In this document: in pieces, positions 8,104 to 16,265 of the stretch
Layout: each line of letters starts with the position of its first letter
How positions within the stretch are numbered: the stretch's first letter is position 1
Assembly (NCBI GenBank): GCA_023404705.1
Contig: JAEYAU010000259.1
Coordinates: 1-34,969 of the forward strand
DNA length: 34,969 bases
Direction of reading: 5' to 3'
Source: Pseudomonadota bacterium
GTDB taxonomy: Bacteria; Pseudomonadota; Alphaproteobacteria; Rhizobiales; Xanthobacteraceae
Program-made: the position numbers and the translations under genes
The notes under the pieces: generated by a model
What the model saw: only the letters and a program-made list of their open reading frames with translations
Databases searched by the model: none
What the model was told of the DNA's origin: nothing

Positions 8104-9195
8104 ATGAACCTGTCGCGTCGGAGCATTCTCGTCGGCACCGCGGCGAGCGCCGCCACGGCTCTCGCCACACGTGCGGGAGCGCAGTCCTTCCCGTTCAAAC
8201 CGAACCAGCGCTACCCGGATCCCGCGATCGAGATCCTCGATCCGAGCTTCGCAAAGTATCGCATCTATTCGAGCACGCTCGAGCAGGTCGCCACCGGCAT
8301 GCGCTGGGCCGAAGGCCCGGTCTACTTCCCGGACGACGGCGGCTACGTGCTGTGCAGCGACATCCCGAACAACCGGATCATGAAGTTCAGCGAGAAGGAC
8401 GGCAGCTTCACGGTCTTCCGCAGCCCGGCCAACTACGCCAACGGCAACGCGCGCGACCGCCAGGGCCGGCTCGTCACCTGCGAGCACTCGGTGACGCGCC
8501 GCATCACCCGCACCGAGAAGAACGGCGAGATCACGGTGCTAGCCGACTCGTTCGAAGGCAAGCGCCTCAACGCACCGAACGACATCGTCGTGAAGTCCGA
8601 CGATACGATCTGGTTCACGGACCCGGTGTTCGGCATCAATGGCGAGTGGGAGGGCAGCCGCGCGCAGCGCGAGCAGGCGACCACCAATGTCTACCGCCTC
8701 ACGCCCGACAAGCAGCTCAAGGCGGTGATCACGGATCTCGTCAATCCCAATGGCCTCGCCTTCTCGCCCGACGAGAAGAAGCTCTACGTGGTCGAGTGGC
8801 GCGGCACGCCGAACCGCAGCATCTGGAGCTTCGATGTCAACCAGGACGGCACGGTCGGCAACAAGACCAAGCTGATCGACGCCGCCGACCAGGGTGCGCT
8901 CGACGGCTTCCGCGTCGATCGCGACGGCAATCTGTGGTGCGGCTGGGGCAGCAATGGCGCACTGCAGGCGGAGCCGACCGACGTCAACGGTCGCAAGGTC
9001 TATCAACTCAAGGGCAAGTCCGAGGACCTCGACGGCGTCATGGTGTTCAACCCGCAGGGCAAGCCGCTCGCCTTCATCCGCCTGCCGGAGCGCTGCGCCA
9101 ACCTCACCTTCGGCGGCCCGAAGAACAACCGCCTCTACATGACGGCCTGCCATTCGCTCTACGCACTCTATGTCGAAGCGCATGGTGCGACCTGA
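8104..9195 (+). CDS. SMP-30/gluconolactonase/LRE family protein, Tat-exported
   Basis: A six-bladed beta-propeller lactonase of the SMP-30 family, 363 residues. The N-terminus (MNLSRRSILVG, then a hydrophobic stretch ending ATRAGA-QS) is a twin-arginine signal with likely cleavage after Ala26, so the folded enzyme is probably periplasmic. The metal ligands of the family are present: Glu70 (RWAEGPVY), Asn216 (VNPNGLAFSPDE) and Asp267 (LDGFRVDRDGN). They match Glu18, Asn154 and Asp204 of human SMP30. A good ribosome-binding site (gggaggaa) precedes the ATG. The solute-binding protein gene follows after 22 bases. With gudD and kdgD nearby, a sugar-acid lactone such as glucaro- or galactarolactone is a reasonable guess for the substrate, but it is only an inference. 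Confidence 0.88.
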   Translation: MNLSRRSILVGTAASAATALATRAGAQSFPFKPNQRYPDPAIEILDPSFAKYRIYSSTLEQVATGMRWAEGPVYFPDDGGYVLCSDIPNNRIMKFSEKDGSFTVFRSPANYANGNARDRQGRLVTCEHSVTRRITRTEKNGEITVLADSFEGKRLNAPNDIVVKSDDTIWFTDPVFGINGEWEGSRAQREQATTNVYRLTPDKQLKAVITDLVNPNGLAFSPDEKKLYVVEWRGTPNRSIWSFDVNQDGTVGNKTKLIDAADQGALDGFRVDRDGNLWCGWGSNGALQAEPTDVNGRKVYQLKGKSEDLDGVMVFNPQGKPLAFIRLPERCANLTFGGPKNNRLYMTACHSLYALYVEAHGAT

Positions 9196-9217
9196 ACCAA
9201 AAACAAAAGGAGAAGCC

Positions 9218-10186
9218 ATGAAACGTCATCTTCTCGCCGCGCTCGCGGCCGCCGCCGTTGCGGCCGTCGCGCCCGCGCAGGCGCAGGACTACCCGACGCG
9301 CAACATCACGGTCATCGTGCCCTTCCCGGCGGGCGGCGCGTCGGACACAGCGGCGCGCATCGTCACCGCCAAGCTCCAGTCGACGATCGGGCAGTCGGTG
9401 GTGATCGACAACCGTGCGGGTGCCAACGGCTCGCTCGGTGCCACCGCGATGAAGCAGGCGCAGCCTGACGGCTATACCCTGCTGGTCGGCTCGATCGGCG
9501 TCTTCGCGATCAATCCGGTGCTCTACAAGAACGTGCGCTACGATCCGCTGAAGGACTTCGACCTCCTCAGCGTTCTCGTGCGCACGCCCAACGTGCTCGT
9601 GGTCACGCCGAACTTTCCGGCGAAGAACGTGAGCGAGCTTGTCGCCTACCTGAAGCAGAACCCCGACAAGGTCTCGTTCGCGTCCTCGGGCTCCGGATCC
9701 TCGGACCATCTGACGGCGGCGCTGTTCTGGCAGAAGACCGGCACCACCGGCATCCACGTGCCCTATCGCGGCGGCGGCCCGGCCATCAACGACCTGATCG
9801 CAGGCCACGCCCTGGTTTCGTTCCAGAACCTGGGCGCGGTCGCAGAGCACATCCGCGCCGGCCGGCTTCGCGCGCTGGCCGTCACCAGCGGCCGCCGCGC
9901 GCCGGCTCTGCCGGACGTTCCAACCATTGCGGAGGCCGGCGTCGCGGGCCTCGAGATCTACTCCTGGCAGGCGGCCGCGGGCCCGAAGGGCATGCCGCCC
10001 GCCGTCAAGGCCAAGCTCGAGGCCGAGTTCGCGGCGGCCGCGCGGTCGCCCGAGGTGCAGAGCAAGTTCGAGAACATCGGCTTCGAGGTCGTCGCCAACA
10101 ATGGCGCCGAGTTCGAGAAATTCCTGACCGAGGAGACCGCCCGCTGGAAGCAGGTCATCGAAGCCGGCAAGATCACGGCCGACTGA
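9218..10186 (+). CDS. TctC/Bug-family periplasmic solute-binding protein
   Basis: A 322-residue extracytoplasmic binding protein of the tripartite tricarboxylate transporter receptor (Bug) family, which delivers carboxylates to TctAB-type transporters. It starts with a Sec signal peptide (MKRHLLAALAAAAVAAVAPAQAQ). The mature part opens with YPTRNITVIVPFPAGGASD, the ligand-loop motif of the family, and continues with VVIDNRAGANGSLG, FASSGSGSSDHL, HVPYRGGGPAINDLIAG and RLRALAVTSGRRAPALPDVPT. The ATG at 9218 is chosen over an upstream in-frame start because of the aaaaggag ribosome-binding site and the signal peptide. No TctA or TctB genes are in the window, so it is an orphan binding protein, a common state in this family. 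The neighbouring glucarate genes suggest a sugar acid as ligand. Confidence 0.93.
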   Translation: MKRHLLAALAAAAVAAVAPAQAQDYPTRNITVIVPFPAGGASDTAARIVTAKLQSTIGQSVVIDNRAGANGSLGATAMKQAQPDGYTLLVGSIGVFAINPVLYKNVRYDPLKDFDLLSVLVRTPNVLVVTPNFPAKNVSELVAYLKQNPDKVSFASSGSGSSDHLTAALFWQKTGTTGIHVPYRGGGPAINDLIAGHALVSFQNLGAVAEHIRAGRLRALAVTSGRRAPALPDVPTIAEAGVAGLEIYSWQAAAGPKGMPPAVKAKLEAEFAAAARSPEVQSKFENIGFEVVANNGAEFEKFLTEETARWKQVIEAGKITAD

Positions 10187-10229
10187 CAGGAAAGGCTCGC
10201 CGCGCGCGGGCCGCGGAAGTAGAACGCAG

Positions 10230-10255
10230 GGCCGGCCGGAGCAATCCGGTCGGCC
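10230..10255 (+). terminator. hairpin between the binding-protein gene and lysR
   Basis: GGCCGGCCGGA (10230-10240), loop GCAA, then TCCGGTCGGCC (10245-10255): an 11-base stem with one G-T pair, followed by a weak T-rich run (ttgtcgctt). It may end the transcript of the lactonase and binding-protein genes. Confidence 0.55.
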
Positions 10256-10276
10256 TTGTCGCTTCCGGAGGCCCCG

Positions 10277-11221
10277 ATGGCAGGTCCGCCATCCAAGAAG
10301 ACCCGCGTCAGTCCCGCGGCCGCATTCGATCTGAGCCAGCTGCGCAGCTTCGTCGCGGTCGCCGAGGAACTGCATTTCGGCCGCGCCGCCGCGCGGCTCG
10401 GCATGACGCAGCCGCCGCTCAGCCGGCAGATCCAGATCCTGGAGAGCATCGTCGACGCGCCGCTGCTCGAGCGTTCGAGCCGCCTGGTGCGGCTGACGCC
10501 CGCCGGCCAGAGCTTCCTCGCCGACGCCAAGCGCATCCTCAAGCTCGCCGACAGCGCCGCGCATATGGCGCGCCGCATCGCCTCGGGCAGCGCCGGCTCG
10601 CTCAAGGTCGGCTTCACGGCCTCCACCGCTTACAGCTTCCTCCCCGCGCTGGTGACGGCCTGCTCCGCCAAGCTGCCGGATGCGGACCTTTCGCTCAAGG
10701 AGATGGTCTCGGTCGAGCAGTTCGAGGCGCTTGCCTCCGGCCAGATTGATGCCGGCCTGTTGCGCCCGCCCGTCGCGCGGCCCGGCCTCGCCGCGGTGCG
10801 CGTCGTCGCCGAGCCGCTGCTCGCGGCATTGCCCGAGGCGCATCCCCTCGCCTCCGCCGAATCCGTCGCCATCAAGGACTTGGATCGCCAACCTTTCGTG
10901 ATGTATTCGCCCTACGAGTCGCGCTACTTCTACGACCTGCTCGCGGGCCAGTTCGCCAAGGCCAATGTGCTGCCGCGCTACGTGCAGCATCTCACCCAGA
11001 TCCATTCCATCATCGCGCTCGTGCGCGCCGGCCTCGGGCTCGCCATCGTGCCGAGCGCCGCCGCGAGCCTGCGCTTCGATGGCGTGCGCCTGCGGCCGCT
11101 CGTGCTGCCCGCGCCCGCGCTGGTCGAGCTGTTCCTGGTGTGGCGCGACGATCATGCCAATCCGCTGATCCCGCAGCTCGTCGAGATCGCCAAGGCGCTC
11201 ACGCCGGCCCACGCGCATTGA
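10277..11221 (+). CDS. LysR-type transcriptional regulator
   Basis: A 314-residue LTTR. The N-terminal winged helix is clear at about residues 17-80: LRSFVAVAEELHFGRAAARLGMTQPPLSRQI, then LERSSRLVRLTPAGQSFL. The effector-binding domain follows (LKVGFTASTAYSFLP, LLRPPVARPGLAAVRV, HLTQIHSIIALVRAGLGLAIVPSAAASL). The ATG at 10277 has a ribosome-binding site (ccggagg); an upstream TTG in frame at 10256 is less likely. It is transcribed in the same direction as kdgD and gudD, which begin 101 bases downstream, so the control of that pair, perhaps with the upstream transporter gene, is its most likely job. The ligand is unknown. Confidence 0.93.
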   Translation: MAGPPSKKTRVSPAAAFDLSQLRSFVAVAEELHFGRAAARLGMTQPPLSRQIQILESIVDAPLLERSSRLVRLTPAGQSFLADAKRILKLADSAAHMARRIASGSAGSLKVGFTASTAYSFLPALVTACSAKLPDADLSLKEMVSVEQFEALASGQIDAGLLRPPVARPGLAAVRVVAEPLLAALPEAHPLASAESVAIKDLDRQPFVMYSPYESRYFYDLLAGQFAKANVLPRYVQHLTQIHSIIALVRAGLGLAIVPSAAASLRFDGVRLRPLVLPAPALVELFLVWRDDHANPLIPQLVEIAKALTPAHAH

Positions 11222-11322
11222 TGCGCGGCGCGCATCGCGCGATACAAGCTTTGGGTTGGACGCTCATCGGCCCGTTACTTAGAAAAGGCGCGCGGCGCAG
11301 CGCCGCTGTTCAGGGGAACGCG

Positions 11323-12270
11323 ATGAGCAAGATGACTCCCAATGAAGTCGCCCGGCAGATCGGCAGCGGCCTCCTCTCCTTCCCGGTGACGCCGTTCCGG
11401 CCCGACTACAGCTTCGACGAGGCGCAGTATCGCGCCAACATGGACTGGCTCTGCGGCTACGACGTCGCGGGCCTGTTCGCGGCCGGCGGCACCGGCGAGT
11501 TCTTCTCGCTGTCGCCCGCCGAGGTCGCACAGGTGGTCGCCGTCGCGGTCGACGAGACGCGCGGCCGCGTGCCCGTTCTCGCCGGCACCGGCCACGGCAC
11601 CGCCATCGCGAAGGAGATCGCGGTCGCGGCCGAGCGCGCGGGCGCCGACGGCTTGCTGCTGCTCCCGCCCTATTTGGTGCGCTCGGAGCAGGCCGGTCTC
11701 GCCGCCCATATCGAGGCGGTCTGCGCCGCCACCAGGCTCGGCGTCATCGTCTACAATCGCGACAACGCGATCCTCAACGACGAGACGCTGGCGCGGCTCT
11801 GCGACCGCTGCCCGAACCTGATCGGCTACAAGGATGGCGTCGGCGACATCGAGCTGATGACCCGCATCTATGCGCGCATGGGCGACCGGCTGACGTATGT
11901 CGGCGGCCTGCCCACGGCCGAGACCTTCGCGCTGCCCTATCTGGAGATGGGCGTGACCACATACTCGTCGGCCGTGTTCAATTTCGTGCCGGACTTCGCG
12001 ACCTCGTTCTATGCTGCGGTCCGCCGCCGCGACCGCGACGCGGTCTATGCGGGCCTCAAGGAGTTCATCCTACCGCTGATCGCCATCCGCAACCGCAAGC
12101 ACGGCTATGCGGTCTCGATCATCAAGGCCGGCATGCGCGTCATTGGCCGCGACTCCGGGCCGGTACGGCCGCCGCTGAGCGACCTCACCGAGGCCGAGAC
12201 CGCGGAGCTCGCCGCGCTCGTGGCGAAGATCAGCAATCGGGAAGGCGTGCGGCGCGTCGCCGCCGCCTAG
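11323..12270 (+). CDS. kdgD: 5-dehydro-4-deoxyglucarate dehydratase
   Basis: Dehydrates and decarboxylates 5-keto-4-deoxy-D-glucarate to 2,5-dioxopentanoate (alpha-ketoglutarate semialdehyde), the second step of the oxidative aldarate route to 2-oxoglutarate. The 315-residue protein is a class I aldolase-fold enzyme of the DapA superfamily. It has the family start GLLSFPVTPF, AAGGTGEFFSLSPAE, the catalytic Tyr144 (IVYNRDNA) and the Schiff-base Lys170 (LIGYKDGVGD). The GxGE-type motif and the FPVTPF block distinguish it from DapA proper. I chose the ATG at 11323 (aggggaa upstream) over upstream in-frame starts, which lack family similarity. gudD follows 23 bases later. The next enzyme, the semialdehyde dehydrogenase, is not in the window. 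Confidence 0.93.
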   Translation: MSKMTPNEVARQIGSGLLSFPVTPFRPDYSFDEAQYRANMDWLCGYDVAGLFAAGGTGEFFSLSPAEVAQVVAVAVDETRGRVPVLAGTGHGTAIAKEIAVAAERAGADGLLLLPPYLVRSEQAGLAAHIEAVCAATRLGVIVYNRDNAILNDETLARLCDRCPNLIGYKDGVGDIELMTRIYARMGDRLTYVGGLPTAETFALPYLEMGVTTYSSAVFNFVPDFATSFYAAVRRRDRDAVYAGLKEFILPLIAIRNRKHGYAVSIIKAGMRVIGRDSGPVRPPLSDLTEAETAELAALVAKISNREGVRRVAAA

Positions 12271-12293
12271 TTCGGAATAATGTGGAGACCGGA

Positions 12294-13649
12294 ATGATCC
12301 AGCAAGCCGTGCGCGAAGGGTTCACGGGCGCGCCAGTCGTCACGGAGATGCGGGTCGTTCCGGTCGCGGGCCACGACAGCATGCTGCTCAATCTGAGCGG
12401 CGCCCACGCCCCCTTCTTCACGCGCAACCTGGTGATCCTCACCGACAGCTCCGGCCATGTCGGGGCCGGCGAGGTACCGGGCGGCGAGAAGATCCGGCAG
12501 ACGCTGGAGGACGCGCGCGAGCTCGTCGTGGGCCGCACCATCGGCGCCTGCAACGACATCCTCAACGCGGTGCGCACGAAATTCGCCGATCGCGACGCCG
12601 GCGGACGCGGCCGCCAGACTTTCGACTTGCGCATCACGATCCACGCCGTGACGGCGATCGAGTCCGCGCTGCTCGATCTGCTCGGCCAGCATCTCGGCCT
12701 GCCGGTCGCGGCGCTGCTCGGCGAGGGCCAGCAGCGCGGCGCGGTCGAAACGCTCGGCTATCTGTTCTTCGTTGGCGACAGCAGCAAAACCAATCTCCCC
12801 TATCTCGACGGCGCCGACGCGAGCCACGACTGGCATCGGCTGCGCCATCAGGAGGCGCTCACCGCCGAGGCCGTGCTCCGCCTCGCCGAGGCGACGCATG
12901 ACCTCTACGGCTTCGCGGACTTCAAGCTGAAGGGCGGCGTGCTCGCGGGCGAGCAGGAGATCGAGATCGTCACTGCGCTCGCCAAGCGCTTCCCGAACGC
13001 GCGGGTGACGCTCGATCCGAACGGCGCCTGGTCGCTCGACGAGGCGATCCGGCTCTGCCGGAACATGCACGGCATCCTCGCCTATGCGGAGGACCCGTGC
13101 GGTGCCGAAGCCGGCTTCTCGGGCCGCGAAATCATGGCCGAGTTTCGCCGCGCCACCGGGCTCCCCACCGCGACCAACATGATCGCCACCGACTGGCGCC
13201 AGCTCGCCCATGCGCTGCGCCTCGGCGCTGTCGACATTCCGCTCGCGGACCCGCACTTCTGGACCCTGCAGGGCTCGGTGCGCGTCGCGCAGACTTGTGG
13301 CGACAATGGCCTCACCTGGGGTTCGCACTCCAACAATCACTTCGACGTGTCGCTGGCGATGTTCACGCATGTCGGCGCGGCCGCGCCCGGCCGCGTGACC
13401 GCGATCGACACCCACTGGATCTGGCAGGACGGCCAGCACCTCACGAAGGAGCCGCTGAAGATCCGCGATGGCAAGATCGCGGTCCCGGACCGGCCCGGCC
13501 TCGGCATCGAGCTCGATCTCGATGCCATCGCGGCCGCCCACCGGCTCTATCAGGCTCACGGCCTCGGCGCCCGCGACGACGCTATCGCGATGCAATTCCT
13601 GATTCCGGGCTGGACCTTCGACGACAAGCGCCCCTGCCTGGTGCGCTAA
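12294..13649 (+). CDS. gudD: glucarate dehydratase (enolase superfamily)
   Basis: Converts D-glucarate (or L-idarate) to 5-keto-4-deoxy-D-glucarate, the substrate of the adjacent kdgD product. The 451-residue protein has the enolase-superfamily capping domain and barrel. Active-site and metal residues can be read: Lys211 and Lys213 (FKLKGG), Asp241 (LDPNGAW), Glu266 (AEDPCG), Asn295 (ATNMIATD) and His345 (GSHSNNHFDVS). They match Lys205/207, Asp235, Glu266, Asn289 and His339 of E. coli GudD, and ALLDLLGQHLGLPVAALLG is also typical. The ATG at 12294 has GGAG six bases upstream and is preferred to the GTG at 12282. It is the last gene of the cassette; rpmG then has its own promoter. Confidence 0.95.
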   Translation: MIQQAVREGFTGAPVVTEMRVVPVAGHDSMLLNLSGAHAPFFTRNLVILTDSSGHVGAGEVPGGEKIRQTLEDARELVVGRTIGACNDILNAVRTKFADRDAGGRGRQTFDLRITIHAVTAIESALLDLLGQHLGLPVAALLGEGQQRGAVETLGYLFFVGDSSKTNLPYLDGADASHDWHRLRHQEALTAEAVLRLAEATHDLYGFADFKLKGGVLAGEQEIEIVTALAKRFPNARVTLDPNGAWSLDEAIRLCRNMHGILAYAEDPCGAEAGFSGREIMAEFRRATGLPTATNMIATDWRQLAHALRLGAVDIPLADPHFWTLQGSVRVAQTCGDNGLTWGSHSNNHFDVSLAMFTHVGAAAPGRVTAIDTHWIWQDGQHLTKEPLKIRDGKIAVPDRPGLGIELDLDAIAAAHRLYQAHGLGARDDAIAMQFLIPGWTFDDKRPCLVR

Positions 13650-13668
13650 GGGCGTTAACCGGCCTTCC

Positions 13669-13696
13669 TTGACATTTGCCCGCCCATCGCTAGGTT
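13669..13696 (+). promoter_or_regulatory. promoter of rpmG
   Basis: TTGACA (13669-13674), a 16-base spacer and TAGGTT (13691-13696) lie about 45 bases before the rpmG start. The perfect -35 and the position before a ribosomal protein gene make this a good sigma70 candidate. Confidence 0.6.
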
Positions 13697-13738
13697 CCCC
13701 GCAACCCTGAGATAGACAGCGTTCCGCGAGGTTTCGCC

Positions 13739-13906
13739 ATGGCCAAGGCCGTCACCGTCAAAGTCAAACTCGTGTCGAGCGCCGATACGGGCTTCTACTA
13801 CGTCACCAAGAAGAACTCGCGCACCATGACCGACAAGCTGGTCAAGAAGAAGTACGACCCGGTCGCGAAGAAGCACGTCGAGTTCCGCGAGGCCAAGATC
13901 AAGTAG
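13739..13906 (+). CDS. rpmG: 50S ribosomal protein L33
   Basis: A 55-residue basic protein starting MAKAVTVKVKLVSSADTG, with FYYVTKKNSRTMTDKLVKKKY and ending HVEFREAKIK, which is the standard L33 sequence. L33 sits near the E site of the large subunit. All four zinc-binding cysteines found in some L33 forms are absent, so this is the zinc-independent type that is usual in alphaproteobacteria. It has its own promoter and is followed by two hairpins. Confidence 0.97.
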   Translation: MAKAVTVKVKLVSSADTGFYYVTKKNSRTMTDKLVKKKYDPVAKKHVEFREAKIK

Positions 13907-13962
13907 CAATCCTAAGGATTGCGACCCAGAAGGGCGTCCGCACGGGCGCCCTTTGCATTTTC
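13906..13962 (+). terminator. double hairpin and terminator after rpmG
   Basis: GCAATCC-TAA-GGATTGC (13906-13922) begins on the last base of the rpmG stop. A second stem follows, AAGGGCG (13930-13936) with CGCCCTT (13947-13953), and then tttgcatttt. The second is a typical Rho-independent terminator; the first may protect the message end. Confidence 0.75.
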
Positions 13963-14041
13963 CGGCGCGTCCGTCAGGACGCCCCTTTGCAATTTATCGC
14001 CCGGCGTCTTTCAATCGCGCGTGCCAGCCGGAGTTGCCCCC

Positions 14042-14470
14042 ATGCGCGTCCTCGCCGCCCTCGCCCTGCTGCTGTCGCTGCTGAGCCCCGCGCTCGCGGC
14101 CGAGCCGCACCGGCTGGCCCTGCAGATCAGCGACAATGACCCCGAGAAGATGAATGCGGTGCTCAACGTCGCGGCCAACGTCTCCAAGCACTATTCAGCC
14201 AAGGGCGAAGAGGTCGAGATCCAGATCGTCGCCTTCAATGCCGGGCTGCACATGCTGCGCGAGGACACCTCGCCCGTGAAGCAGCGCCTCGGCTCCTTCG
14301 GCAAGGGCATGCCGAATGTCAGCTTCAAGGCCTGTCAGAACACGATCGACGCCATGGCGCGCCGCGAGGGCAAGACGCCGCCGATCGTCGAGATCGCGGA
14401 CTCGGTGCCGGCCGGCGTCGTCACACTGATGGAGCTTGCGCGCGAAGGCTGGACGATCGTGCGTCCCTGA
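14042..14470 (+). CDS. secreted DsrE/DsrF-like protein
   Basis: A 142-residue protein with a signal peptide (MRVLAALALLLSLLSPALA-A) followed by a DsrE-like fold: HRLALQISDNDPEKMNAVL, NVAANVSKHYSAKGEEVEIQIVAFNAGLHML, then VSFKACQNTIDAMARREG. DsrE-family proteins bind or pass sulfur through a conserved Cys; one Cys is present here, in FKACQNT. Exported single-domain members are common in proteobacteria and of unknown role. The ATG at 14042 is chosen because the signal peptide starts there; the open frame upstream runs through the rpmG terminator and is not coding. Confidence 0.85.
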   Translation: MRVLAALALLLSLLSPALAAEPHRLALQISDNDPEKMNAVLNVAANVSKHYSAKGEEVEIQIVAFNAGLHMLREDTSPVKQRLGSFGKGMPNVSFKACQNTIDAMARREGKTPPIVEIADSVPAGVVTLMELAREGWTIVRP

Positions 14471-14882
14471 TCCGGGACATAAGCCGTCGAAGTTCCTCCC
14501 CGCAATCCACACTGAACAATTGCGGAAAAGAGGCGTTGCCCGCAGTGATGGAGGTGGCCGGCCGGAAGCGGTGTCATGAGGAGGCCACTCACACCGCCCC
14601 CAGGCCGGCCGAACCCCACGGACCCAGGAGATGCGGCGGACCTGAGCATTCCGCAGGGTTATCGCGTGTAGATCGGCGACGTTTCGGGATGCTCTGACGA
14701 GCCCGCCCGCTGCGTCCTGGCGCGTTCTTGCGCCCTCGCCCGTGAAGCTAAAGCAACCGGCGGGGAAATCAACGCCGCTAGGGGTCGAATCCTGGGCAGA
14801 TTCGCCGGTAGTGTAAAGCGTTAGGGTTTACACCGGCGGTGCGGCTTATTCCCGGCCCGGATTTGCTGGTATTTTGATCCGG
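14471..14882. other. 412-base hairpin-rich gap, possible non-coding RNA
   Basis: No credible reading frame between the DsrE-like gene (+) and pleD (-). Several perfect inverted repeats are present. CCGCAAT/ATTGCGG spans 14500-14525. A two-tier stem spans 14556-14610, with outer GGCCGGCC arms and inner GCGGTGT/ACACCGC. TGCGG/CCGCA spans 14632-14655, GGCGC/GCGCC spans 14719-14734 and CGAATC/GATTCG spans 14786-14804. A 12-base-pair stem with a 3-base bulge spans 14803-14838. The final stem could end transcripts from either side. I looked for tmRNA, RNase P, SRP and 6S signatures and found none. Confidence 0.4.
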
Positions 14883-16256
14883 TCAGGCCGCGTCCGCAAC
14901 GACGCGATTGCGGCCGTCACGTTTGGCCCGATAGAGCGCCTGGTCAGCGCGCTTGAGCAGGCTCGCGGCGTTGTCGCCGTTCGCTCCGAGCGCCGCGAGT
15001 CCGATCGAGATTGTGACGTCGAGCGACTTCGCGCCCTGGTCGATACGGAACGGCTCGCTCGCGACCTTGCGGCGGATGCGCTCGGCGACGAGCGACGCGA
15101 CCGCCATGTCGGTCTCCGGCATTACGATCACGAACTCCTCGCCGCCGTAGCGGCAGGCGAGATCGATGCCGCGGATCGACTTGCGAATGCGCGTCGCGAA
15201 CTCGCGCAGCACGTCGTCGCCCGCATCATGGCCGTGGTTGTCGTTGATGGACTTGAAGTAGTCGATGTCGAGGATCAGCAGCGACAGCGGCTTGCTGCGC
15301 GCGCCCGCCTGCTCCACCAACGTCGCGAGATGTGTCTCCATGTAGCGGCGATTGTGCAGGCCCGTGAGCCCGTCCGTGATCGCCATCTCCATGGAGAGCT
15401 GCATGTTGTCGCGCAGCCGCGCCGAATAGCGTTTCTTGCGGATCTGCGTGCGCACGCGCGCGAGCAGCTCGTTCTTGTCGAGCGGCCGCACCAGGTAGTC
15501 GTTGACGCCGATCTCGAGCCCGCGCAGCAGCCGGGCATTGTCCTCGGCCTCGGCGATGATCAGGATCGGCGTGCCGCGCGTGCGGTCGAGCGAGCGCACC
15601 TGGCTGCACAGCCGCAGGCCGTCGAAGTTCTCCAGGCCGAGCGAGACGATCAGGCAGTCGTAATCGTTCTCGGCCGCGTGGAACACGGCCTCCTGCGGGT
15701 TGGTCTCGACATCGACCGCATGCTCGGCCGACAGGAGGCCGCCGATGCGCTCGAACGAGGAGCGCCGGTCGTCCACCAGCAAAATGCGGCCGCCCTTCCC
15801 GGTCTCGGACACCGCCTGCATCTCGGCATCCATGATGCCGATCTCGCGCGACGTGACGGCGCGCATGCGCAGCTCGTCCGTCACCATCTTCAGCCGCACC
15901 AGCGAGCGCACGCGCGAGATCAGCGCGATGTCGGACACCGGCTTGGTGAGGAAATCGTCGGCGCCGGCCTCCAGGCCCTGCACACGGTCCGACGGCTGGT
16001 CGAGCGCCGTCACCATGACGACCGGGATGTGGTGCGTGAGCGGGTTCGCCTTGAGCCGGCGGCAGACCTCGAAGCCGTCCATGCCAGGCATCATGACGTC
16101 GAGCAGCACGATGTCGCACTGCGCGCGCTCGCAGATCTCGAGCGCCTCGGGACCGCTCATCGCGGTGGTCACGTCGAAATATTCGGCGGTGAGCCGCGCT
16201 TCGAGCAGCTTCACATTGGCCGGAATGTCATCGACGACGAGAACGCGGGCAGTCAT
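14883..16256 (-). CDS. pleD: PleD-type diguanylate cyclase response regulator
   Basis: Makes cyclic di-GMP when phosphorylated; in Caulobacter it controls the swarmer-to-stalked switch. The 457-residue protein has three domains. REC1 carries the phospho-acceptor Asp53 (IVLLDVMMPG) and Lys in TKPVSD. REC2, at about 155-280, is degenerate, with Ser-Leu in place of the Asp (LIVSLGLENFDG). The GGDEF domain carries YGGEEF. The inhibitory I-site RGID sits just before it (RGIDLACRYGGEEF), so product feedback is likely. Domain order, Asp53 and the I-site all match Caulobacter PleD. The start is 9 bases after the divK stop, so the two form an operon. Confidence 0.96.
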   Translation of the reverse strand: MTARVLVVDDIPANVKLLEARLTAEYFDVTTAMSGPEALEICERAQCDIVLLDVMMPGMDGFEVCRRLKANPLTHHIPVVMVTALDQPSDRVQGLEAGADDFLTKPVSDIALISRVRSLVRLKMVTDELRMRAVTSREIGIMDAEMQAVSETGKGGRILLVDDRRSSFERIGGLLSAEHAVDVETNPQEAVFHAAENDYDCLIVSLGLENFDGLRLCSQVRSLDRTRGTPILIIAEAEDNARLLRGLEIGVNDYLVRPLDKNELLARVRTQIRKKRYSARLRDNMQLSMEMAITDGLTGLHNRRYMETHLATLVEQAGARSKPLSLLILDIDYFKSINDNHGHDAGDDVLREFATRIRKSIRGIDLACRYGGEEFVIVMPETDMAVASLVAERIRRKVASEPFRIDQGAKSLDVTISIGLAALGANGDNAASLLKRADQALYRAKRDGRNRVVADAA

Positions 16257-16265
16257 CTCAACCCC

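Noticed and set aside
9104..11218. 704-codon open frame on the - strand opposite the binding-protein and lysR genes
   Set aside because: No recognisable domain; the + strand genes are well supported.
11256..11284. promoter before kdgD (TTGGAC, 17 bases, TTAGAA)
   Set aside because: The -10 matches consensus at only two positions, so it is not listed as a feature although a promoter here is plausible.
14471..14882. tmRNA, RNase P RNA, SRP RNA or 6S RNA in the gap before pleD
   Set aside because: I found no tag-peptide frame, no GAAAGTCCGGGCT-type P RNA core and no SRP GGAAGGAAGCAG loop. No 6S-type bubble could be made convincingly either.
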